64,000 bases of DNA from Deinococcus budaensis. GTDB taxonomy: Bacteria > Deinococcota > Deinococci > Deinococcales > Deinococcaceae. Made by a program: the position numbers and the translations under genes. Location: the NCBI RefSeq assembly GCF_014201885.1, contig NZ_JACHFN010000001.1:62001-126000 (forward strand). Reading direction: 5' to 3'. The notes under the pieces are model-generated. The model had not been told where the DNA came from, did not search any database, and saw only the letters and a list, made by a program, of their open reading frames with translations. This document shows, piece by piece, positions 16,019 through 28,934 of the stretch. Every line of letters starts with the position of its first letter. Position 1 is the stretch's first letter.

Positions 16019-16744
16019 GTGCTTTTGAAAGCCTGTCTGAACGGTGACCGTCCGCCCGGCAGCCACCCGGCGCTGCCCGTCACGCCTGCCCAGCTCGCGC
16101 AGGCGGCGCAGGCGGCCGCCCAGGCGGGCGCGGGGGCGCTGCACCTCCACCCCCGGGACGAGGGCGGCCGGGAATCGCTGGAGGCGGGGGCCGTGGCCGC
16201 CGCGCTCAGGGTCGTGCGCGCCGCCTGCCCCGGCCTTCCCGCCGGGATTTCGAGCGGTTTCTGGATCCTGCCGGACGTGGCTGCCCAGCTTGCGGCGGCG
16301 CGGGCCTGGACCGTGCGCCCCGATTTCGTGTCCGTGAACTGGCACGAGGCCCACGCCCGGCCCCTGGCCGAGACACTGCTCGGCCTCGGCGTGGGTGTGG
16401 AAGCGGGGCTGTGACACCGGGAGGCGGCGCGGGCCTTTCTGACCTGGCCCCGGCGCGACCGGGCGCTCCGGATTCTCGTCGAGGTCATGGACCGGGGGCC
16501 GCAGGAGGCGCTGGACGAGGCCGCCGCCGTTCTCGCACTGCTGGACGAGGGCGGGGTCGGGCCGCCCCGCCTGCTGCACGGCGCGGGCAAGGGCGCCTGG
16601 CCCCTGCTGCAAGAGGCCGGGCGCCGGGGCCTGGATACCCGCACCGGCCTGGAAGACACCCTGACGCTGCCGGACGGCACGCCCGCACGGGACAACGCCG
16701 ACCTCGTGCGGGCCGCCCGGGCCGTGTTAGCCTCCGCCCGATGA
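16019..16744 (+). pseudogene. BKACE (DUF849, beta-keto acid cleavage enzyme) interrupted by an in-frame TGA
   Basis: The frame from the GTG at 16019 encodes [35 protein letters not shown] and [10 protein letters not shown], typical of short DUF849 proteins that cleave beta-keto acids with acetyl-CoA. It meets TGA at 16412-16414 directly after VEAGL, then continues in the same frame with [16 protein letters not shown] and more than 100 further family-like residues to the stop at 16744. A Trp commonly follows this GL in relatives, so TGG to TGA is the simplest explanation. It may be a nonsense mutation, a sequencing error or read-through. The end overlaps pyrF (ATGA). Confidence 0.75.
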
Positions 16745-17562
16745 CCTCCGCGCCCCCCTTTGCCGCCGCCGTCACCGAGCGCACCCGCCGCCTCCAGACC
16801 CGGCTGTGCGTGGGCCTCGACCCCCGCGCCGGGGCGTACCGGGACGCGGCGCACCTGCGGGAACATACCCTCGACGTGCTGGAGGCCGCCGCCCCCTACG
16901 CCGCTTGCCTCAAGCCGCAGCTCGCCTTTTTCGAGGCGCTGGGGCTGCCCGGCTTCGCGCTGCTGGAAGAGGTCTGCGGGGCCGCCCGCACGCTGGGCCT
17001 CCCGGTGATTCTCGACGGTAAGCGGGGCGACATCGGCTCGACGGCGCAGGCCTACGCGCAGGGCTGGTTGACGGGAGCGCACGCGGGGGACGCGCTAACC
17101 GTGAATCCCTTTCTGGGCTTCGGGACCCTCACCCCGTTTGTGGAAGCGGCGCGGGCCAACGGCGGCGCGGTCTTCGTTCTGGTGAAAACCAGCAATCTCG
17201 ATCAGGCGGACCTCCAGGGCCAGGGCGTCAGCGAGCGGGTGGCGGCGGAAGTCGCCCGGTTGGGAGAAGAGGAGCAGGGCGAGTACGCCAGCGTCGGCGC
17301 GGTCGTGGGCGCGACCCATCCGGGCGACCTCGCCCGCTTCCGGTCGCTGATGCCCCGCGCGCTGCTGCTGCTGCCCGGGCTGGGCGCGCAGGGGGCGGCG
17401 GCGGCGGAACTGGCCCCGGCATTTCGCCCCGGCGGCACCGGCGCCTTGGCAAGCGCCAGCCGGGCCGTGCAGTACGCGCAGGGGCTGGACGTGGCGGCGA
17501 GCCGGGCGGCGGCGCGGGGACTGAGAGACGAGCTGAACGGCGCGCTGGCCCCGGCGCGCTGA
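16741..17562 (+). CDS. pyrF: orotidine 5'-phosphate decarboxylase
   Basis: The 273-residue protein is of the longer type-2 PyrF class, with RLCVGLDPR near the N-terminus, [18 protein letters not shown] (catalytic Lys/Asp cluster), [12 protein letters not shown] and [13 protein letters not shown]. It converts OMP to UMP, the last step of pyrimidine synthesis. The ATG at 16741 overlaps the stop of the broken DUF849 gene (ATGA), so pyrF translation may have relied on coupling, and the premature TGA upstream could reduce it. Confidence 0.93.
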   Translation: MTSAPPFAAAVTERTRRLQTRLCVGLDPRAGAYRDAAHLREHTLDVLEAAAPYAACLKPQLAFFEALGLPGFALLEEVCGAARTLGLPVILDGKRGDIGSTAQAYAQGWLTGAHAGDALTVNPFLGFGTLTPFVEAARANGGAVFVLVKTSNLDQADLQGQGVSERVAAEVARLGEEEQGEYASVGAVVGATHPGDLARFRSLMPRALLLLPGLGAQGAAAAELAPAFRPGGTGALASASRAVQYAQGLDVAASRAAARGLRDELNGALAPAR

Positions 17563-17748
17563 CATTTTTCACAGGTGAAGAAACGCTTAACCCTTCGGGG
17601 GGGTGCAGCGTCCTCCGGATTGACTAAGCTCAGGGCAGTTCCGTCATCGCAAGGTCAGCTCAAGCGTTCAGAAGCTTCCGTCTCCTGGGCTGGCGCCCGC
17701 CTGTGCAAGGTCAGGCGTCAGGCGCCGGACGATCAGTGAGGTCTTCTT
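17563..17748 (+). promoter_or_regulatory. leader of the membrane-protein gene with partial inverted repeat
   Basis: TAAGCT at about 17624 may be a -10 box. Further down, GGCGCC-CGCCTG and CAGGCG-GGCGCC (about 17691-17728) could fold into an imperfect hairpin before the SD of the next gene. No known riboswitch is recognised. Confidence 0.3.
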
Positions 17749-18522
17749 ATGCGGACGGTTTTCTCCCGAAGGCTGGCGCCCCCTGTCACCGCAGCCGCTT
17801 CCCAGGAGACCCTGCGGCTCAGCGTCGTCCCCGAGCGGGTGCTGCGGGCCTTTTTGTGGCTGATCGCGGGGTTGATCGTGGTGCCGACCCTGCTCAACCT
17901 GCTGCTGGCCGCCTCGCCGACGCTGGCGGACCAGGGCCTGTTCACCAAGCTCTACAACCTGACCTACCTGGACCGTGAGCAAAATCTGCCCTCCTACGTC
18001 TCCACCGCAGCGCTGTTCGTGTGCGCCGGGCTGATGTTCGTGATCGCGCAGGTGTCGAGGCGGCGCCAGCAGCGCGAGAACGCCTACTGGTGGGTGCTGG
18101 GCCTGGTGTTCCTGGGGCTGTCGTTCGACGAGACGGCGGGCGTGCACGAGGGGCTGTCGGAGTCGGCGTCCTCGGCTGCGGATTCGGCGGGACTGTCGTC
18201 GCTGGCGTCCCTGGGCTGGGTGACGCTGGGGCTGCTGTTCGTCGGGCTGTTCGCGGTGGTTTTTTTGCGGTTCTGGCTGCGGCTGGCGCCGCGTGTTCGC
18301 CTGCTGCTCGGGCTGGCGGCCGCGCTGTACCTCGGCGGCGCGCTGGGCATGGAGGTCCTGGGCAGCCGCCTGTCGGACCTCTACGGCTTCGACGACCTGC
18401 ACTACAAACTCGCCGCGACGGTCGAGGAGACGCTCGAATTTCTGGGCACCGCCGTGCTGCTCTACGCCCTGCTGTGCTACCTGAGGCTGATGGTGGGCCG
18501 CCTCGACCTGCACTTCCGCTGA
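17749..18522 (+). CDS. integral membrane protein with conserved-looking acidic/His motifs
   Basis: The 257-residue protein has about six hydrophobic segments (roughly 33-55, 83-101, 113-126, 155-176, 184-203, 230-248). Inside or near them lie charged motifs that are unusual for a membrane interior: FDETAGVHE (126-134), GMEVLG (200-205), DDLHYK (215-220) and VEETLEF (225-231). The pattern suggests a metal-dependent membrane enzyme or heme/quinone protein, but I do not recognise the family. AGTGAGG upstream is a weak SD. It stands alone between pyrF and the convergent rarA. Confidence 0.65.
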   Translation: MRTVFSRRLAPPVTAAASQETLRLSVVPERVLRAFLWLIAGLIVVPTLLNLLLAASPTLADQGLFTKLYNLTYLDREQNLPSYVSTAALFVCAGLMFVIAQVSRRRQQRENAYWWVLGLVFLGLSFDETAGVHEGLSESASSAADSAGLSSLASLGWVTLGLLFVGLFAVVFLRFWLRLAPRVRLLLGLAAALYLGGALGMEVLGSRLSDLYGFDDLHYKLAATVEETLEFLGTAVLLYALLCYLRLMVGRLDLHFR

Positions 18523-18531
18523 GGGGAAGGC

Positions 18532-18549
18532 GCCGCCGGGTAAGGCGGC
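18532..18549. terminator. short GC hairpin between convergent genes
   Basis: GCCGCC (18532-18537) pairs with GGCGGC (18544-18549) around a 6 nt loop, between the membrane-protein gene and rarA. There is no U-tract, so it is weakly supported. Confidence 0.35.
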
Positions 18550-18571
18550 CGGGCGCGGGGGCGCCGCAGGC

Positions 18572-19855
<1,284 letters not shown>

Positions 19856-19862
19856 GCGGGGC

Positions 19863-19868
19863 AGGATA
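19863..19868 (-). promoter_or_regulatory. candidate -10 (TATCCT) for leaderless rarA mRNA
   Basis: TATCCT on the minus strand lies 7 nt from the GTG start at 19855. Confidence 0.5.
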
Positions 19869-19921
19869 GCGGCCCTTTAAACAGTTTTTCAGGCTCGAAG
19901 AGCGAAGAGGTGCACCTGAAA

Positions 19922-20209
19922 CTATTTTTTGCTGTTGAACAGGGTGAGTTGCCGGATGATCTCGGCATTTTGCTTGACCTGAATGAGGTCCATTCGCACT
20001 CGCGCCTCATCGGCAATCTGACTAATTTGTGCAGCGCTCTTGGCATTTAGCGACAGGGTGACGTATTCGGCATAGACCGTTTCGGCGGTACTCACCGCCG
20101 CAGCGGGGGTTACATCCCGCATTTGGCCTATGTCACCCTGAAATGCCTGCCCTAGCACCATGCCGCCCGCAAAGAGGCCGAGCGCTGCCGCCCATGCTTT
20201 TAGTTTCAT
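19922..20209 (-). CDS. small exported or membrane-anchored protein of unknown function
   Basis: The ATG at 20209 has AGGTGGGG just upstream and is preferred over one at 20227. The 95-residue product begins MKLKAWAAALGLFAGGMVLG, a signal peptide or anchor, followed by a helical, Ala/Gln-rich tail (TAETVYAEYVTLSLNAKSAA, then LIQVKQNAEIIRQLTLFN) that may form a coiled coil. Base composition is visibly more AT-rich than in its neighbours and codon choice is less GC-ending, which may indicate later acquisition. No function can be assigned. Confidence 0.55.
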   Translation of the reverse strand: MKLKAWAAALGLFAGGMVLGQAFQGDIGQMRDVTPAAAVSTAETVYAEYVTLSLNAKSAAQISQIADEARVRMDLIQVKQNAEIIRQLTLFNSKK

Positions 20210-20331
20210 AGACCCCACCTGTACCATGAGAAGCCACTCATAGCGTGCATATTTGCGGCGCTCGGCTCTGGATCTTGGTCACTCGGCCGGAGCGCTCAGG
20301 CTGACGACTGGCCGCTGTCAGTCCACGGCCC

Positions 20332-20337
20332 TATCCT
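20332..20337 (+). promoter_or_regulatory. candidate -10 (TATCCT) for leaderless peptidase mRNA
   Basis: TATCCT is 6 nt before the GTG at 20344 with no SD. Confidence 0.5.
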
Positions 20338-20343
20338 CCTCAC

Positions 20344-21528
<1,185 letters not shown>

Positions 21529-21678
21529 GAGGGAGTTCAGGGCGCTGGTGCTGGGGCTGGGGCGCCTGCGGGCCGCCGCCGAGGCCGGGTTGCCCCGCTG
21601 GAGGCCGGGCAGGGCTGCGTGCGGCAGACCTTCGTGGGGGACTGAAGGCTAAGCCGGGCGCGGGACGCGGCGCGCGGG

Positions 21679-23145
21679 TCAAGGCTGTCTCGCGCGCCGC
21701 TCCCTGCCTCCCCGCTCCCCGAACACGTCCGCGAGCGCCGCCCGCGCCGCCCAGTACCCGCTCATCCCGTGGATGCCGCCGCCGGGCGGCGTGGCGCTGG
21801 AGCACAGGTACACGCCGCGCGCGGGGGTGCGGTACGGGGTGGGGGTGGGCAGCGGGCGGGCCAGCAGCCCCCACAGGTCGCCCCGGCCCCCGTTCACGTC
21901 GCCGCCCCGAAAGACCGGGCTGAAGGCCTCCAGCTGCCGCGCGTTGGTGGTCACCCGCGCCAGCACGAGGTCGCGGAAGCCGGGGGCGGCCCGCTCGATC
22001 TGCGCCTCGATCACGTCGGCGTAGGTGTCGGGCGTGCCCGGCGGCGTGTGCGCGTAGGCCCAGAAGGTGTGCCCCCCCGCCGGGGCGCGCGTGGGGTCGA
22101 AGAGGGTGTGCTGCGCGGCGAGCACGTAGGGCCGGTCCGGGGCCGCGCCGCGCGCCACCTCGACCTCCGCGCGCGCGATCTGCTCCAGCGAGCCGCCAAG
22201 GTGCAGGGTGCCCGCCCGCGCCAGGGCCGGGTCGCGCCACGGGACCGGTCCCTGGAGGGCGTAATCGAGCTTCAGCAGACCGGGGCCGTAGCGGTAGCGC
22301 GAGAGCCACGCGCGGTAGCCCGGCGTGACCCGGCTTCCCAGCAGGTTCAGCAGCGCGGCGGGGCTGGAATCCACCAGCACCGCGCGGGCGGGCGGCAGGT
22401 CGCTCAGGGAGCGGACCTCCACCCCCATCTCGATCTCGCCGCCCAGAAAACGCAGGTAGCCCACCAGCGCGTCCGTGAGCGACTGCGCCCCCCCACGTGG
22501 AAAGGGCCAGCCGACCGCGTGCGCGAGGGTGCCCAGCATCAGCGCCGCCGCGCCTGTGCCGGGGGTGGAGAGCGGCAGGTTCGCGTGCGCGGCGAGGCCC
22601 GCCCAGGCCGCCCGCGCCTCGGGGGTGCGCAGCAGGCCCGCCGTCCAGGCGGCCGGGGGCACCCCGCGCAGCCCGAAGCGCGCCAGCGTCAGCGGGTGCC
22701 GGGGCCAGCGGGGCAGGGGCCGCAGCACGTCGTCGAGGACCCCGCGCCAGTCGGCCACCAGCGGCCCGAACAGGGCACGCCACGCGGCTCCGTCCGCGCC
22801 CAGGGTCCGCGCCGCCGCCTCCAGCTCGCGCTCCACGACCACGCCGGTTCCGTCCTCCAGCACGTGCCCGAAAGGCGCGTCCGGCTGCACCCACTCCAGC
22901 CCGAAGGCGTGCAGCGGCCATTCCCGCAGGGCAGGCGAGGCGTACCCCAGCGGGTGAACCGCGCTGCCCAGGTCGTGCCGGTACCCGGGGAGGGTCGTCT
23001 CGGCGCTGCTCAGACCGCCGCCGGGGTGGGCGCGGCGCTCCAGCACCCGCACCCGCAGCCCCGCGCGCGCGAGCGTGACGGCCGCCGTCAGCCCGTTGGG
23101 TCCTGCGCCCACGATCAGGGCGTCGAGTGGCGGGGCCGGGGTCAT
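21679..23145 (-). CDS. FAD-dependent oxidoreductase, phytoene-desaturase/PYROXD2-like
   Basis: The 488-residue protein begins with the dinucleotide-binding motif [20 protein letters not shown] and the second motif [16 protein letters not shown]. It ends with the FAD-contacting [20 protein letters not shown] typical of the carotenoid-desaturase and amine-oxidase superfamily. It is closer in pattern to the NAD(P)/FAD PYROXD2-like branch than to CrtI. Deinococci make the carotenoid deinoxanthin, but no carotenoid genes lie next to it. The substrate is therefore open. It appears leaderless. Confidence 0.8.
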   Translation of the reverse strand: MTPAPPLDALIVGAGPNGLTAAVTLARAGLRVRVLERRAHPGGGLSSAETTLPGYRHDLGSAVHPLGYASPALREWPLHAFGLEWVQPDAPFGHVLEDGTGVVVERELEAAARTLGADGAAWRALFGPLVADWRGVLDDVLRPLPRWPRHPLTLARFGLRGVPPAAWTAGLLRTPEARAAWAGLAAHANLPLSTPGTGAAALMLGTLAHAVGWPFPRGGAQSLTDALVGYLRFLGGEIEMGVEVRSLSDLPPARAVLVDSSPAALLNLLGSRVTPGYRAWLSRYRYGPGLLKLDYALQGPVPWRDPALARAGTLHLGGSLEQIARAEVEVARGAAPDRPYVLAAQHTLFDPTRAPAGGHTFWAYAHTPPGTPDTYADVIEAQIERAAPGFRDLVLARVTTNARQLEAFSPVFRGGDVNGGRGDLWGLLARPLPTPTPYRTPARGVYLCSSATPPGGGIHGMSGYWAARAALADVFGERGGRERRARQP

Positions 23146-23151
23146 GGAAGC

Positions 23152-23157
23152 AGGGTA
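23152..23157 (-). promoter_or_regulatory. candidate -10 (TACCCT) for leaderless oxidoreductase mRNA
   Basis: TACCCT on the minus strand is 6 nt from the ATG at 23145, with no SD. Confidence 0.5.
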
Positions 23158-23222
23158 AGGGTTTGGGCGGGCGTCCGGGGGCGGGAGGAACGGGGCGCCC
23201 GCACCTTTTCCCCGCGCGGCGC

Positions 23223-23228
23223 TACACT
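23223..23228 (+). promoter_or_regulatory. candidate -10 (TACACT) for the kinase gene
   Basis: TACACT lies 8 nt before the ATG at 23237, with only C-rich sequence between them, so the mRNA is probably leaderless. I see no radiation/desiccation response palindrome in the 90 bp upstream. Confidence 0.45.
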
Positions 23229-23236
23229 TCCCCCCA

Positions 23237-25189
<1,953 letters not shown>

Positions 25190-25437
25190 ACCCGCCCCGG
25201 GGGGGGGCTGGCGCAGAGAAAACCCGTTCAGCAGGGCGAGAAGCAAGAGCGTCCCGGAAAGCCCAGGGCCGGGGCGACCCTCCCTCCCTTCTGGTCAGGC
25301 CCTGGTGGCCAGGCCCCTGCCAGGGGTCCTTTCGCACGGGTGGGAGGCGGCCCCGGGGGCTGGCCCCACCCGGTGGCGCGGCCGGTGGTGCGGCCGCAAT
25401 CCGGCGGGGGCTGACGTTTGTCTGCCCTTCCCGGGCG
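25190..25437. other. intergenic region with GC-rich inverted repeats
   Basis: No gene is visible. The stretch contains GC-rich repeats, including the terminator-like hairpin at 25311-25332 and a near-duplicated GCGGCC-type segment at about 25375-25396. The promoter of tatA follows. Confidence 0.4.
25311..25332 (+). terminator. probable terminator of the kinase gene
   Basis: CCCCT (25314-25318) pairs with AGGGG (25322-25326), extended by GG/CC with one bulge, and is followed by TTTC. Confidence 0.5.
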
Positions 25438-25443
25438 TACACT
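25438..25443 (+). promoter_or_regulatory. candidate -10 (TACACT) of tatA
   Basis: TACACT is 45 nt upstream of the tatA ATG, giving a leader of about 35-40 nt that holds the GGAGG SD. TTGTCT upstream is a poor -35 with 14 nt spacing. Confidence 0.4.
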
Positions 25444-25488
25444 CGCCGCAGCGTCGTTTCCCCCCTTCCCGTTCCCGGAGGTCTGCCC

Positions 25489-25824
25489 ATGCCCAACATC
25501 GGTCCTGCTGAACTGCTCGTCATTCTGGTGATCGCCCTGCTGGTGTTCGGCCCGCGCAAGCTGCCTGAACTCGGCAAGAGCCTCGGCGCGGGCATCCGCG
25601 AGTTTCGCCGGGGAACGGCGGGCCTCAAGGAGGAGCTGGAAGGCAGCCTGCGCGAGGGTCCGGCCGCCCCTGCGCCGGCCGCTGCGCCCGTGCAGACCGT
25701 GGTCGCCCAGGCGGTCGTGCCTGCGGTGACCCCCGCGCCGCCCACCCCCGTGGCGCCCCAGGCCGTCACGCCCGCCCCCGCAGCGGCCCCGGCTGCCCCG
25801 GCGGACGACGCGCCCCGTTCCTGA
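25489..25824 (+). CDS. tatA: twin-arginine translocase subunit TatA/TatE family
   Basis: The 111-residue protein has the short N-terminal membrane helix [19 protein letters not shown], the hinge [10 protein letters not shown], and the amphipathic helix ending in [17 protein letters not shown]. It forms the pore-like component for folded Tat substrates. The remaining 60 residues are an Ala/Pro/Val-rich tail of low complexity, longer than in many TatA proteins. GGAGG upstream supports the ATG at 25489. tatB or tatC is not adjacent. Confidence 0.9.
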   Translation: MPNIGPAELLVILVIALLVFGPRKLPELGKSLGAGIREFRRGTAGLKEELEGSLREGPAAPAPAAAPVQTVVAQAVVPAVTPAPPTPVAPQAVTPAPAAAPAAPADDAPRS

Positions 25825-25874
25825 GCGGCGGCCCTGGGGGCTGATTTGTGCGCTGGGTGAAAGACCGCCGCTGT

Positions 25875-25880
25875 TAGATT
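25875..25880 (+). promoter_or_regulatory. candidate -10 (TAGATT) for the comM leader ORF
   Basis: TAGATT lies 6 nt before a GTG at 25887 that opens a 23-codon ORF coupled to comM. Confidence 0.45.
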
Positions 25881-25886
25881 GCCTGC

Positions 25887-25958
25887 GTGAGCTGTGACCG
25901 CGTGGCACCCCAGGCCTTTTTCCCCGCACCCTCCGTGACCCGGCCGGAGCGCCGCTGA
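25887..25958 (+). CDS. 23-residue leader ORF overlapping the comM start
   Basis: A GTG at 25887 opens 23 codons ([20 protein letters not shown], then ERR) and ends with TGA at 25956-25958. The last base of that stop is the first base of the comM ATG (TGATG). A TANNNT box (TAGATT) sits exactly 6 nt before the GTG, the spacing seen for many apparently leaderless starts in this window, and comM itself has no SD. This suggests that a leaderless mini-ORF delivers ribosomes to comM by termination-reinitiation. Peptide function, if any, is unknown. Confidence 0.45.
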   Translation: MSCDRVAPQAFFPAPSVTRPERR

Positions 25959-27457
25959 TGCTCGCCCGCGCCCGCAGCGTGGCATTGATCGGCGTGGACG
26001 CCGTGCCCGTCGAGGTCGAGGTGGACGTGAGTCCGGGCCTGCCCAGTTTTATGGTCGTCGGCCTCCCGGACCAGGCGGTCAGCGAGGCGCGCGAGCGGGT
26101 GCGCGCCGCCGTGCGCAACGCGGGCCTGCCCTTTCCCGCCGCGCGCATCACGGTGAACCTCGCGCCCGCCGACCTCCGCAAGGAAGGGCCGCTGTACGAC
26201 CTGCCCATCGCGCTGGGGCTGCTCGCCGCGCAGGAACTGCTGCCCGCAGGCGCGCTCGCGGGGGTGGTCAGCGCCGGGGAACTGGCCCTGGACGGCACCC
26301 TGCGCCCCATTGCCGGGGCCGTCAACCTCGCGCTGCTCGCCGCGCAAGAAGGCCTGCCTGCCCTGCTGCCGGAGGGGAACGCCGCCGAGGCCGCCCTGAT
26401 TGACGGGGTCAGCGTGTACGGGGCCGTCAGCCTGCTCGCGGCGGTGCGCCACCTGACCGGAGAAGTGAGGCTGGAAGCGGCGCCGCCCCCCGAACCCGCC
26501 CCCGCCGAGGCCGCCCTGCTCGACCTGGCCGACCTCAAGGGCCAGACGGCGGCCAAGCGGGCGCTGGAGATCGCGCTGGCCGGGGGGCACAACCTGCTGC
26601 TCGTCGGCTCGCCTGGCAGCGGCAAGACCATGCTGGCCCGGCGCGCGCCGGGGTTGCTGCCGCCCCTCACGCGGGCCGAGGCGCTGGAGGTCACCCGCAT
26701 CCATTCGGCCGCCGGGCTGCTCGCCGCGCGGGGCGGGCTGGTGGGTCACGCGCCCTACCGCGCGCCGCACCACACCGTCAGCGACGCGGGGCTGATCGGC
26801 GGCGGCAGCGTGCCCAAGCCCGGCGAGGTCTCGCTGGCGCACCGTGGGGTCCTCTTTCTCGACGAATTTCCCGAGTTCTCGCGCAAGGCGCTGGAAACCC
26901 TGCGGCAACCCCTCGAAGACCGCACCGTGTCGATCAGCCGGGCGCGGGCCACCGTCACCTACCCGGCCAACTTTCAGCTGATCGCCGCCATGAACCCCTG
27001 CAAGTGCGGGCACCACGGCGACCCCGAAAAAGCCTGCACCTGCACCCCCGCCGAACGCACCCGTTACGCCGGGCGCCTCAGCGGCCCCTTGCTCGACCGC
27101 CTCGATCTGCTGGTGCGGGTGCCCAGGCTGACGGTCGAGGAGCTTTCCCGCGCGCCGGAGACCGAGGGCAGCGCCGCCGTCCGCGAGCGGATCGCCCACG
27201 CCCGCCGCCGCATGCTGGCCCGTCAGGGCACCCGCAACAGCGACCTCGCCGGGCAGGCCCTGCGTCGGCACGCGCCACTGGCCCCCGGGCCGGAGGCTTT
27301 CCTGCGCGCCGCTGCCCGCCAGCTCAGCCTGACGGGACGCGGCTACGACCGCGTTTTGCGGGTCGCCCGCACCGTCGCGGACCTCGCCGGCAGTCCGGAG
27401 ATCCGCGAGCCTCACCTGGCCGAGGCCGTGACCTACCGCCCACGCGAGCTGACCTGA
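25958..27457 (+). CDS. comM: YifB/ComM family Mg-chelatase-like AAA+ ATPase
   Basis: The 499-residue protein begins [20 protein letters not shown] and has the Lon-S5-like N-domain ([36 protein letters not shown]). Walker A is [14 protein letters not shown], Walker B is [13 protein letters not shown], and the zinc-like loop [17 protein letters not shown] follows. ComM is a hexameric helicase that promotes branch migration of integrating DNA in natural transformation, and deinococci are naturally transformable. The start overlaps the stop of a small leader ORF. Confidence 0.93.
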   Translation: MLARARSVALIGVDAVPVEVEVDVSPGLPSFMVVGLPDQAVSEARERVRAAVRNAGLPFPAARITVNLAPADLRKEGPLYDLPIALGLLAAQELLPAGALAGVVSAGELALDGTLRPIAGAVNLALLAAQEGLPALLPEGNAAEAALIDGVSVYGAVSLLAAVRHLTGEVRLEAAPPPEPAPAEAALLDLADLKGQTAAKRALEIALAGGHNLLLVGSPGSGKTMLARRAPGLLPPLTRAEALEVTRIHSAAGLLAARGGLVGHAPYRAPHHTVSDAGLIGGGSVPKPGEVSLAHRGVLFLDEFPEFSRKALETLRQPLEDRTVSISRARATVTYPANFQLIAAMNPCKCGHHGDPEKACTCTPAERTRYAGRLSGPLLDRLDLLVRVPRLTVEELSRAPETEGSAAVRERIAHARRRMLARQGTRNSDLAGQALRRHAPLAPGPEAFLRAAARQLSLTGRGYDRVLRVARTVADLAGSPEIREPHLAEAVTYRPRELT

Positions 27458-27544
27458 CCCGGCTCCTGGCCCCGTGCAGGCTGCCGCACGGCTGACCTCG
27501 CCCGGTGGCCGCCGCGGCGGGTCCTTCCTTCAGTGCTCCGGCAA

Positions 27545-27574
27545 CCAGGCCGCCCCAAGTCGGAGGCGGCCTGG
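27545..27574. terminator. hairpin between comM and the 85-residue ORF
   Basis: CCAGGCCGCC (27545-27554) is a perfect inverted repeat of GGCGGCCTGG (27565-27574) with a 10 nt loop, lying between convergent genes. Confidence 0.6.
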
Positions 27575-27597
27575 CCCTTCATGCGGGGGGCCTGGGG

Positions 27598-27855
27598 TCA
27601 GGCGGTGCCCTCGCTGCTGTCCTGGCCGCTGCGGGCGGTGCCGTCGTCTGCGCCGCTGCCGTCTTCCATCAGCCCGCGCGGGTTGACGATGGCCGGGACG
27701 CTGCTCGCGTTGCCGTTGACGATGGCGGGCAGCGCGCCTGCCTCGTCCTGAAGCTGCTCGCCCTCGACGGGCGAATTCACCCGGTTGCTGCTGTCCTGCT
27801 CGACTTCCTCGACGCTCTTGCCCAGCGGAGCGTCGCCGTAGCGGTTGCCAGTCAT
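27598..27855 (-). CDS. small acidic protein of unknown function
   Basis: The 85-residue protein is acidic, rich in Asn, Ser, Gly and Glu, and lacks hydrophobic segments. It is probably intrinsically disordered. A short internal repeat is visible, [11 protein letters not shown] followed by PAIVNPRG. The ATG at 27855 is preceded on the minus strand by CACACT at 5 nt, a variant of the leaderless -10 pattern. No domain is recognised. Confidence 0.55.
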   Translation of the reverse strand: MTGNRYGDAPLGKSVEEVEQDSSNRVNSPVEGEQLQDEAGALPAIVNGNASSVPAIVNPRGLMEDGSGADDGTARSGQDSSEGTA

Positions 27856-27962
27856 GGGTCAGTGTGCCGCCGCCGCCGGGCCGGGCACGTGAGGCCTGGC
27901 TTGCGCGGGCCTTTAGGGCTGGCCCCTCCCCGGCCGCGCGGGCGAGGCCAGCAGCCCAGCCG

Positions 27963-27968
27963 CTATGC
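27963..27968 (+). promoter_or_regulatory. candidate -10 (TATGCT) of the membrane protein-lysK operon
   Basis: TATGCT is 27 nt before the ATG at 27996. The leader between them contains GGAG. Confidence 0.45.
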
Positions 27969-27995
27969 TGCCAGGAAGGTGAGGAGAAGCGAGCG

Positions 27996-28934
27996 ATGAC
28001 TGAGCGTGTGCTGACGGCCCTGAGGGGTCTGGGAATCGAGGGGACGCCCGCTGCGGCGCTGGAGCGCGAGGACGCTTTTTTCGCGCTGCTGGGCGAGATG
28101 CTGGTCTATCAGGACGCGCAGGGCACCCGCCGGGTCACGCTGCGCGACCTGACGCGCATTCACAGCGACCAGGGCGGGCTGCTGCGGGTCGAGACTCCGG
28201 CGGGCACCGCCCTGACCGCCAGCCTGCTGGGCTTCGACCCGGCGCAGGTGCAGCCCTTTTTCGCGCAGGTCCGCGACGCGACCGCCCGCGCCAAGAATCT
28301 TCCGGCCGCGCCGGTGCCCACCGCAGGCGGCCTCAAGACCTTCGGCAGCGCCCCCCGCGCGCCCATCGTGCTGGGTGAGGCGGCGCCTGCCCCTGCGGTC
28401 ACCCCCCCCGCCGAAGCCCCCGCGCCGGGGACCGTCACGGTTCGGCCCAAGCTTCCGGCCGCCCAGATGCCAGCGCCCCAGACTTCGGCGCCCACGGCCC
28501 CGCAGCGGTCAGAGGAGCCGCCCACCCCGAAGGTCGGGGCGGTGAACACTTCGGCCAAGGCGGTTCCGGCGGCCCCCCCCCAGGTGTCGCCGGTCAAGGC
28601 CCCGCCCGCCGAGACGGTTCCGGCCCGTCCTGGGGACCTGCTCGCGGCCCTCGCGGAACGGGCCAGCGCCGTTCACGCCTTGGTGGGCCGCCTGCGGCTG
28701 CTCGCCGTGGTGCTGGGGCTGGCGGCCGCCGGGCTGGCGGTGATCCAGTACCTTGACGAAAATCCCTTCCAGGGCCTGTGGACGCTGATCGCGGGGGGGG
28801 TGGGGGCCATCGCGCTGCTGATCTTCGCGGACGTGACCCGCCTGATCGTGACCCTGGCCCGGGCGGTGGCCGGAGAGCGCGCCGCCGAGCCTGCGCGCTC
28901 CGAGACCGCTCGCCCGGATGCGTCCCGACCCTGA
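27996..28934 (+). CDS. protein with N-terminal globular domain, Pro-rich linker and two C-terminal membrane helices
   Basis: The 312-residue product starts [20 protein letters not shown] and has a folded N-terminal region up to about residue 95. A long Ala/Pro/Thr-rich linker (about 100-205) follows, then two hydrophobic segments, [20 protein letters not shown] and [20 protein letters not shown]. It is probably anchored in the inner membrane with the N-domain in the cytoplasm. I do not recognise the N-domain. The gene overlaps lysK by 17 bp, so cotranslation is likely, but a lysine-related role is only a guess. Confidence 0.7.
   Translation: MTERVLTALRGLGIEGTPAAALEREDAFFALLGEMLVYQDAQGTRRVTLRDLTRIHSDQGGLLRVETPAGTALTASLLGFDPAQVQPFFAQVRDATARAKNLPAAPVPTAGGLKTFGSAPRAPIVLGEAAPAPAVTPPAEAPAPGTVTVRPKLPAAQMPAPQTSAPTAPQRSEEPPTPKVGAVNTSAKAVPAAPPQVSPVKAPPAETVPARPGDLLAALAERASAVHALVGRLRLLAVVLGLAAAGLAVIQYLDENPFQGLWTLIAGGVGAIALLIFADVTRLIVTLARAVAGERAAEPARSETARPDASRP

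Noticed and set aside
16415..16744. A separate small gene after the TGA in the DUF849 locus
   Set aside because: The downstream piece is in the same frame and completes the same family. It has no SD or TANNNT box of its own near the Met at 16487.
23146..23236. Radiation/desiccation response motif upstream of the RqkA-like gene
   Set aside because: No AT-rich 17 bp palindrome of that kind is visible in this C/G-rich stretch.
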